A stretch of 64,000 bases of DNA from Asticcacaulis sp. SL142 (GTDB lineage: Bacteria > Pseudomonadota > Alphaproteobacteria > Caulobacterales > Caulobacteraceae), in contig NZ_CP113061.1 of the NCBI RefSeq assembly GCF_026625745.1, positions 3,503,001 through 3,567,000 of the forward strand, written 5' to 3'. The translations under genes and the position numbers were made by a program. Shown here in pieces: positions 59,460-64,000 of this stretch. Under the pieces are notes generated by a model that saw only the letters and a program-made list of their open reading frames with translations, was not told the DNA's origin and did not search any database. Within the stretch, counting starts at the first letter, position 1; the number at the start of each line of letters is the position of its first letter.

Positions 59460-59737
59460 ACGTCGTTTGGTTGAAGGAAGCGCTCGACGAACTCGACCGG
59501 AACATCGACTACGTCGCGCAGCGAAATCCTGCCGCTGCAGCCTATCAGGACTAATTGATTGATGACCAAGTAATCGGCCTTGCCGATTTCCCTGAAATGG
59601 GCCGTACCGGGCGAATGTAAGCAACCCGTGAACTTGTCGTTCAGGGCACCTCGTTTATTGTTGTATACCGCGTTAAAAAGCGCCTGAGCCGGGTTGAGAT
59701 TATTCGCTTGCCGCACGGCACTCAGCAATGGCCTTAG
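59456..59737 (+). pseudogene. Decayed ParE/RelE-like toxin
   Basis: A single frame from a TTG overlapping the antitoxin stop reads NVVWLKEALDELDRNIDYVA, QRNPAAAAYQD, TAA, LIDDQVIGLADFPEMGRTGR, TAA, then ATRELVVQGTSFIVVYRVKK and VEIIRLPHGTQQWP. This is a RelE/ParE-superfamily toxin interrupted by TAA codons at 59552 and 59618. The conserved FPEMGR and RLPHG-type C-terminus identify it. Confidence 0.8.
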
Positions 59738-59894
59738 GGAGCCTAATTGCCTGTGTCTGAAGCTTAAGTAGCGCCTGTGGTTGTGACTGGGAATTTCGGC
59801 GAGTTTTCAAACGTTGAAGGATTGCGCTGCGAAGATTGGCTGACGACGGAGACTTAAAATTAGAGAAAAGCTTTCTCCCCGCAACGCGAGGTGT

Positions 59895-59964
59895 GTAGGA
59901 CGTGGGGATTTCACCCACGGCCTTTCTAGGAACCGGACGCGATACTCTCGCACCATCCGGCTTC
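59895..59964 (-). ncRNA. Group II intron remnant (domains V and VI)
   Basis: On the minus strand, 59963-59930 form a 34-nt hairpin AAGCCGGATGGTGCGAGAGT-ATCGC-GTCCGGTTC. Its length, AGC triad, GAGA tetraloop position and terminal CGGTTC all align with group II intron domain V. A domain VI-like stem (GGCCGTGGG...CCCCACGTCC) follows up to TAC near 59895. The sequence 59965-60080, also minus strand, is GC-rich and structured, and is probably more of the intron. No reverse-transcriptase ORF is present, so it is a remnant or an ORF-less derivative. Confidence 0.75.
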
Positions 59965-60189
59965 AGTCAGGCGAACGCACAGGCTCCCACCGGGGTATGA
60001 TCCCAATGTTGTGACCTTCGACAGCCACAGTATGGCACCTAGATGCCGGGAGCGGGAGCCGTCCACCCCATCACCTCAGTCCATAGGTGTCAGAAATTGA
60101 AGACTTCCATTTTTCACATAAAAACACTATTGACTTAGAGCGCACTCGAACTCGTATCTGTTTATGTGTCGTGACAAGAACAGGTGCTG

Positions 60190-60624
60190 ATGAAGATTGG
60201 TGAACTGGCGAAGCGTTCGGGATTGTCGGCCCATACCCTCCGTTACTATGAGCGGATCGGGCTGCTTCCCTATGCGGATAGGGACCGATTAAGCCAACGG
60301 GACTTCGACGCGTCAATCCTGATCTGGATCGAATTCCTTGGGCGTCTGCGAACGACCGGGATGCCGATCCGGGACATGCTGCGTTATGCAGCTCTGCGGG
60401 AGCGCGGCGTCAGTACGGAGACAGAGCGGCGCGAAATGCTGGAACAGCATCGTGAGCGCGTCCGCATCCATGTTGCCGAACTCCAGGCCTCGCTTCTCGT
60501 CCTCGACACCAAGATCGCCGGTTACGCCGGTCAGGAAGAGAGGATGAAAGACTATGATGCAACACCACCAGAGCGTCGGCGAAAGCCGACTGGAACGCGG
60601 GCGGCGCGCGCTCGCGGAAATTGA
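60190..60624 (+). CDS. MerR family transcriptional regulator
   Basis: A 144-aa MerR protein. The N-terminal HTH reads MKIGELAKRSGLSAHTLRYY followed by ERIGLLPYADRDRLSQRDFD; the middle helix includes RTTGMPIRDMLRYAALRERG, and the C-terminal half is a dimerisation coiled coil. There are no metal-binding Cys. The C-terminal end is Arg-rich and overlaps the next gene. Upstream of it is the group II intron remnant. It probably controls itself and the CMD gene. Confidence 0.9.
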   Translation: MKIGELAKRSGLSAHTLRYYERIGLLPYADRDRLSQRDFDASILIWIEFLGRLRTTGMPIRDMLRYAALRERGVSTETERREMLEQHRERVRIHVAELQASLLVLDTKIAGYAGQEERMKDYDATPPERRRKPTGTRAARARGN

Positions 60625-60973
60625 CGGCCAGGCCGGAGAAAAGGTTGTCGCCGCCCTGGCGGATATCGCGCCCGACTTTGCGACCTATCTGATCGAGTTT
60701 CCGTTTGGCGATATTTACAGCCGCCCCGGACTCGACTTGCGCGCCCGGGAGATCGCTACTATCGCCGCCCTGACAGCCATGGGCAACGCGGCCCCACAAC
60801 TCAAAGTCCATATCGAAGCGGGCCTGAACGTTGGACTGTCACGGGACGAAATCACCGAGATCATCATGCAGATGGCGGTTTACGCCGGTTTCCCAGCGGC
60901 GCTCAACGGGCTGTTTGCCGCCAAGGAAGTGTTCGCGAACATGTCCGCGATAGGGCTGGGCCACGAAGTATGA
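60554..60973 (+). CDS. Carboxymuconolactone decarboxylase-like protein, cytoplasmic paralogue
   Basis: A 139-aa CMD-fold protein with MQHHQSVGESRLERGRRALA, IAPDFATYLIEFPFGDIYSR, LDLRAREIATIAALTAMGNA, LNVGLSRDEITEIIMQMAVY and AGFPAALNGLFAAKEVF. It starts inside merR, overlapping it by 71 nt, with a GGAAGAGAGG site before the double ATG. It is much like the secreted paralogue at 22393 but has no signal peptide. It may be a decarboxylase or lactonase in protocatechuate-type catabolism; substrate unknown. Confidence 0.9.
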   Translation: MMQHHQSVGESRLERGRRALAEIDGQAGEKVVAALADIAPDFATYLIEFPFGDIYSRPGLDLRAREIATIAALTAMGNAAPQLKVHIEAGLNVGLSRDEITEIIMQMAVYAGFPAALNGLFAAKEVFANMSAIGLGHEV

Positions 60974-61050
60974 TACGCCGAGACGACTGATGATGGGGGT
61001 TTGCGGTGTGGGCTTGGTGACCGCTTCGGGCGCCTACCTGGCACTTGCCG

Positions 61051-61488
61051 TTACTGCTTAACCCCCAAAATTTGCTGGCCAGCCTGGTGAAGGACGCAGC
61101 CGATCGTGCCGTCCCAGTTGCGCACGAATTCCAGCTTGGCTTCAACAGACTTGGCAAAAAACAGCGTCTCTGATTCAGGGTAGGCGCTGACCTTGTCCTG
61201 GTCAGTCGCTTGGACCACCAGATGATCGCTTTCAACGCTCACGGTGAGGCTCAGATCGGGCATCAGTACATAGGTGCCGTCGTACTGCGCAAGGATCTCC
61301 GGAGCGACCTTGATTGCTATGGGCAGCGGCACGACCTCAGCGGGATGCCGCACATGTGGTCGATTTGACCCAAAATAGCGAATGTCAGGGCCGGGATGGG
61401 TCGCCCGGTGCCACCCGCGATATCCTGCAGGTAGATCTGGCGCTCCCGGATGGTCAGATAATGTCTGTTTTTGGAGGACATCTGCCAT
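61051..61488 (-). pseudogene. DUF3471-like C-terminal domain fragment of a serine hydrolase
   Basis: The last 95 residues of this frame (IAIKVAPEILAQYDGTYVLM, LTVSVESDHLVVQATDQDKV, PESETLFFAKSVEAKLEFVR, GCVLHQAGQ) look like the DUF3471 beta-sandwich that follows beta-lactamase-type serine hydrolases. The N-terminal half is not recognisable and overlaps an alternative frame (61317-61598), as expected after a frameshift or deletion. No catalytic SxxK domain is present. Confidence 0.5.
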
Positions 61489-61599
61489 CCGGCGGCAACC
61501 AGCGCGTCTGTTGGGAAATCACTGGGACGAACGCGACCAGGTAATGCGACCAAAAGCGTTCCGCTTTGATGAGGTCTCCGGCAAAAGCTCGGGTTCATC

Positions 61600-61998
61600 G
61601 GACCATTGGCCTATCGCGATCGATCTTGTGCGCGCGCCGTGACTTACACACGCTGGCCAGGCTTTGGAGTGGCCGTTTAAAAACTTTCTCTGTTCGCGGT
61701 ACCCGCGGGCGACGCTAGCCCGAGTCGCAGTTAAAAACAGTCAGGTACAGGTCGTTACAGTCTGGGCTCCCATATATTCCTTAATCATGCTGATTATTAG
61801 GCCATAGAACGCGCTAATATCTATAAGGTGACCTATAGTTCTGCCAAAATCGCTGCCGAACTGATCCCGTCCATCCTGAATGCTGTCTGACCAGTGACAT
61901 CTGCCCTTAAATTTTTCACCGAAAAAGGCGTAGTCTGCTACTGGCACATTTTAATGCGTTCAGGTCAGCATGACTGCCAGGCTCTATGACTTTACAGC
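61600..61998. other. Region without recognisable genes
   Basis: About 400 nt with no credible ORF on either strand. A minus-strand frame at 61741-61947 has no family and no ribosome binding site. The region probably belongs to the decayed patchwork between the CMD/MerR module and the DUF3299 cassette. Confidence 0.4.
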
Positions 61999-62331
61999 CT
62001 AATATCTTTTCTTATCTGCCTGATTAGCACTCGCCGTTTGCGAGGTTTCATCAACTTTCTTAGCGGTCCGCTCAGTGTCGGGCGCTTCTGGTGCGTCATC
62101 GCCGGACTTAAAACGACTTAAGAACTGTGTTTTGGCGGCGGTGAGCATTTGAGCGTGATACTTGTCTATCGCCTGCTGTTCGACCTGGCGCTGTTGCTCT
62201 TCGGTCATCCCGCGAAAATCAATATAAGCCAGGAAAAAGTTTTCATCCGCATTGCCATGCATATCGCAGGCATAGGCTGCCGGCGCTCCCGTCAGAAGCG
62301 ATAGGGAAAGAGCGAAATATAGATGTCGCAT
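61999..62331 (-). CDS. Small secreted protein linked to the DUF3299/ABC cassette
   Basis: A 110-aa precursor with a signal peptide (MRHLYFALSLSLLTGAPAAYA). The mature part has CDMHGNADENFF, which could bind a metal through Cys/Met/His, then a charged helical region (MTEEQQRQVEQQAIDKYHAQ) and a low-complexity C-terminus. Family not recognised. It lies just downstream of the DUF3299 gene on the same strand, and the position suggests a periplasmic partner in the metal-related cassette. Confidence 0.65.
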   Translation of the reverse strand: MRHLYFALSLSLLTGAPAAYACDMHGNADENFFLAYIDFRGMTEEQQRQVEQQAIDKYHAQMLTAAKTQFLSRFKSGDDAPEAPDTERTAKKVDETSQTASANQADKKRY

Positions 62332-62368
62332 TCGTGTTTCCTTACTTTAGAGCCGTGCCTGAACGGGC

Positions 62369-62854
62369 TTAAAGTTCCTTACTGTTAACCAGCTTATAGA
62401 AGATTCCGCCTTCGTCATCGCCAGTCAGCACCAATGTGCCCTCAATAGTATTCACATCGTCCCTCATAGCCACCGGGGTAACGGCCCGCACCTCAATGAA
62501 CTGCATAGGCGAGGGGTTGAGGTGAAACGGACAATCGGGTGGGTAGGCCAAGAGTACAAAGCGGGATTGGCGCACGCCATTCTCAAGCGGCAGCATGTAT
62601 CCATTTACCTTAATTTTTTTACCAGCAAGCGCTTTGATGGCTTTCGGGAATACCGGCTTAGAATAGATGACACCGTTTTCGATGCGTTGGATCTCCTTGG
62701 TAGATTCCAAGACCGACCAAGCGATACCTCCGGGCGGTGTCGCGGCCGGCTTCCACACCTGCTCGTACGGTTTCAACGCGCCAGATTGCTGTGCATCCGC
62801 AGCGGAGACTACCGACACGCAGCAAAGTCCGGCGATAATCCATCCTTTTTGCAT
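62369..62854 (-). CDS. DUF3299 family periplasmic protein
   Basis: A 161-aa precursor with a signal peptide (GWIIAGLCCVSVVSAADAQ). The mature sequence has VFPKAIKALAGKKIKVNGYM, LPLENGVRQSRFVLLAYPPD, then CPFHLNPSPMQFIEVRA, which fits the DUF3299 (OB-like) family. Homologues in Pseudomonas (PA4063-PA4066 type cluster) are encoded together with an ABC transporter and respond to zinc through Zur, as I recall. Here it is divergent from the ABC ATPase gene. Confidence 0.82.
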   Translation of the reverse strand: MQKGWIIAGLCCVSVVSAADAQQSGALKPYEQVWKPAATPPGGIAWSVLESTKEIQRIENGVIYSKPVFPKAIKALAGKKIKVNGYMLPLENGVRQSRFVLLAYPPDCPFHLNPSPMQFIEVRAVTPVAMRDDVNTIEGTLVLTGDDEGGIFYKLVNSKEL

Positions 62855-62976
62855 CTTTATCTCACATAATTTTCATGTAACGGTATATCATATCTAGGAT
62901 GTAGGGCAATGTTAAGCTTATTTTTGCATTGCAGCGTATCCTGTGAAGGGATACCTTTTCCTTAAGGAGCGTATAG

Positions 62977-63639
62977 ATGTCACCTGTTCTGGAGATACGC
63001 GGGCTGGGCTACGGTTATGACGCGCGCCCGGTGCTTGCGGACTTCAATCTGGTGCAACAGATGGGGCAGCACCGCGTACTGCTGGGACCCTCCGGGTCGG
63101 GAAAGACCACGCTCATCCATCTGATCGCCGGTCTACTCACCCCAAAGCAGGGGGCGGTCGTGATAGACGGCGAGACGATCAGCAACCTGCCGCAGGCTAA
63201 ACGTGACAATTTGCGCCGCCGAAAGATCGGTGTGGTTTTCCAGACCTTACGTCTCGTGGGCGCGCTCGATGTGACTTCGAACCTACTGTTAGCCCAGCGC
63301 CTGTCCGGGCAGAAACCTGACCGCGCCGAAGCGAAGGCGCTGCTCGGCGACCTGGGTCTGTCCCACCGTGCCCATGCCCGACCGCGAGAATTAAGTCAGG
63401 GTGAGGCGCAACGCGCGGCGATCGCCCGCGGCTTAATCGCGCGGCCCAAACTGCTGATTGCGGACGAGCCGACCTCGGCGCTTGATGACCGCAATGCGGA
63501 GCGCGTATCACGCCTGCTGTTAGGTGCTGCTGATGCCTATGGCTCGACGCTTCTGGTCGCAACCCATGACGCACGGATCAAATCTTTTATCCCCGACGCG
63601 GTACAACTCACGCCAATCACCGAGACTGCCCCATGTTAA
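62977..63639 (+). CDS. ABC transporter ATP-binding protein (MacB/LolD type)
   Basis: A 220-aa ATPase. VLLGPSGSGKTTLIHLIAGL is Walker A, VVFQTLRLVGALDVTSNLLL holds the Q loop, the signature motif is ELSQGEAQRAAIARGLIARP, and Walker B is LLIADEPTSALDDRNAE. It works with the FtsX-type permease encoded next (7-nt overlap). MacB/LolD-like pairs mostly perform mechanotransmission at the periplasm rather than classical transport. AAGGAG precedes the ATG. Confidence 0.92.
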   Translation: MSPVLEIRGLGYGYDARPVLADFNLVQQMGQHRVLLGPSGSGKTTLIHLIAGLLTPKQGAVVIDGETISNLPQAKRDNLRRRKIGVVFQTLRLVGALDVTSNLLLAQRLSGQKPDRAEAKALLGDLGLSHRAHARPRELSQGEAQRAAIARGLIARPKLLIADEPTSALDDRNAERVSRLLLGAADAYGSTLLVATHDARIKSFIPDAVQLTPITETAPC

Positions 63640-64000
63640 GTCTGGCGCTCGCCTATCTGCGCGATCGTGCGCTTACGACTCTGCTCAATGTGCTGCTGCT
63701 TGGACTTGCGGTGGCGACGCTTACGATATTGCTGCTATTTTCGACGCAGCTTGGTAACCGGCTTACGCGCGATGCCCAGGGGATTGACCTAGTGGTTGGG
63801 GCCAAGGGCTCGCCGCTTCAGCTCATTACGTCGAGCATCTACCATATCGACGCCCCGACAGGGAACATACCGCTTAACAGCATCGACATCCTGCGCCGCG
63901 ATCCGGCTGTGGCGCGTGTGGTTCCGCTGGCGATCGGCGACAACTTTCGCGGCTACCGGATCGTCGGTACCGAGCACAGCTATCTCGACCTCTATGGTGC
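63633..64000 (+). CDS. ABC transporter permease (FtsX/MacB type), partial
   Basis: The frame begins MLSLALAYLRDRALTTLLNV, continues with a membrane helix LLLGLAVATLTILLLFSTQL, and a periplasmic region (DLVVGAKGSPLQLITSSIYH, ARVVPLAIGDNFRGYRIVGT) that matches the FtsX/MacB-like periplasmic domain. It is cut by the right edge after about 122 codons. It overlaps the ATPase gene by 7 nt. Confidence 0.9.
   Translation, partial: MLSLALAYLRDRALTTLLNVLLLGLAVATLTILLLFSTQLGNRLTRDAQGIDLVVGAKGSPLQLITSSIYHIDAPTGNIPLNSIDILRRDPAVARVVPLAIGDNFRGYRIVGTEHSYLDLYG

Noticed and set aside
61741-61947. Minus-strand 68-aa ORF
   Set aside because: No family, no ribosome binding site, atypical composition within a decayed region.
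20933-64000. Second copy of the tRNA-Phe 3' end as attR
   Set aside because: I searched by eye for the T-arm and acceptor sequence and found none, so the right boundary of the element is not in the window or has been lost.

Overview
The window looks like a chromosome segment of an alphaproteobacterium of the Caulobacterales, most probably Caulobacteraceae (an Asticcacaulis-like genome is my best guess). The reasons are the gene order murA - DUF2948 - UPF0262 - infA - maf - RNase E/G-like - yacG, the cysE/DUF3126 pair, an alphaproteobacterial secA, and the general protein flavour. No search could be run, so genus-level placement is inference.

Positions 1-20.9 kb are mostly core chromosome: a nitronate monooxygenase (cut by the left edge), queF, a nitroreductase, a NUDIX hydrolase, cysE, a Rieske oxygenase, two tandem secreted paralogues, secA, a parvulin lipoprotein, argJ, mutT, tRNA-Thr, the murA group, an outer-membrane beta-barrel, and the infA-maf-RNase-yacG group. 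Accessory items inside it are a vapBC cassette wedged between argJ and mutT, a symmetric Cys-rich secreted microprotein and a 41-aa membrane microprotein.

At tRNA-Phe (20857-20932) the character changes. A truncated integrase (N-terminal domain only), orphan ORFs and a truncated LysR lie just downstream, followed by a secreted carboxymuconolactone-decarboxylase-like protein and then a complete-looking traG-RHH-trbBCDEJLFGI-DUF2274 mating-pair operon (23978-35692). No relaxase, no trbK and no full integrase are visible, so this looks like an integrative conjugative element that has decayed or whose remaining genes lie outside the window.

From 35.7 to 56.4 kb lies a dense cargo-like block of redox and small-molecule enzymes: two pirins, a DoxX-NTF2 fusion, an azoreductase, an aldehyde dehydrogenase, an isochorismatase-like hydrolase, an amidohydrolase, an HSL-type esterase, a Tat-exported GMC oxidoreductase, an Old Yellow Enzyme, an F420-reductase-like protein, three SDRs, a DedA-rhodanese fusion, and a DsbA/MBL/NTF2/HbpS operon. 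Rrf2 and two LysR regulators are interspersed. The content fits detoxification or turnover of electrophilic, quinone-like or lactone-like compounds, but the substrate cannot be read from the sequence.

The right end (56.4-64 kb) is a patchwork of remnants and small modules: a truncated IS3-family element, a chemoreceptor, a decayed ParD/ParE-like toxin-antitoxin pair with frame disruptions, a group II intron domain V/VI fragment on the minus strand, an overlapping MerR/CMD pair paralogous to the CMD near the left end of the island, a DUF3471 remnant, and the start of a DUF3299 + MacB/FtsX-type ABC transporter cassette that runs off the right edge.
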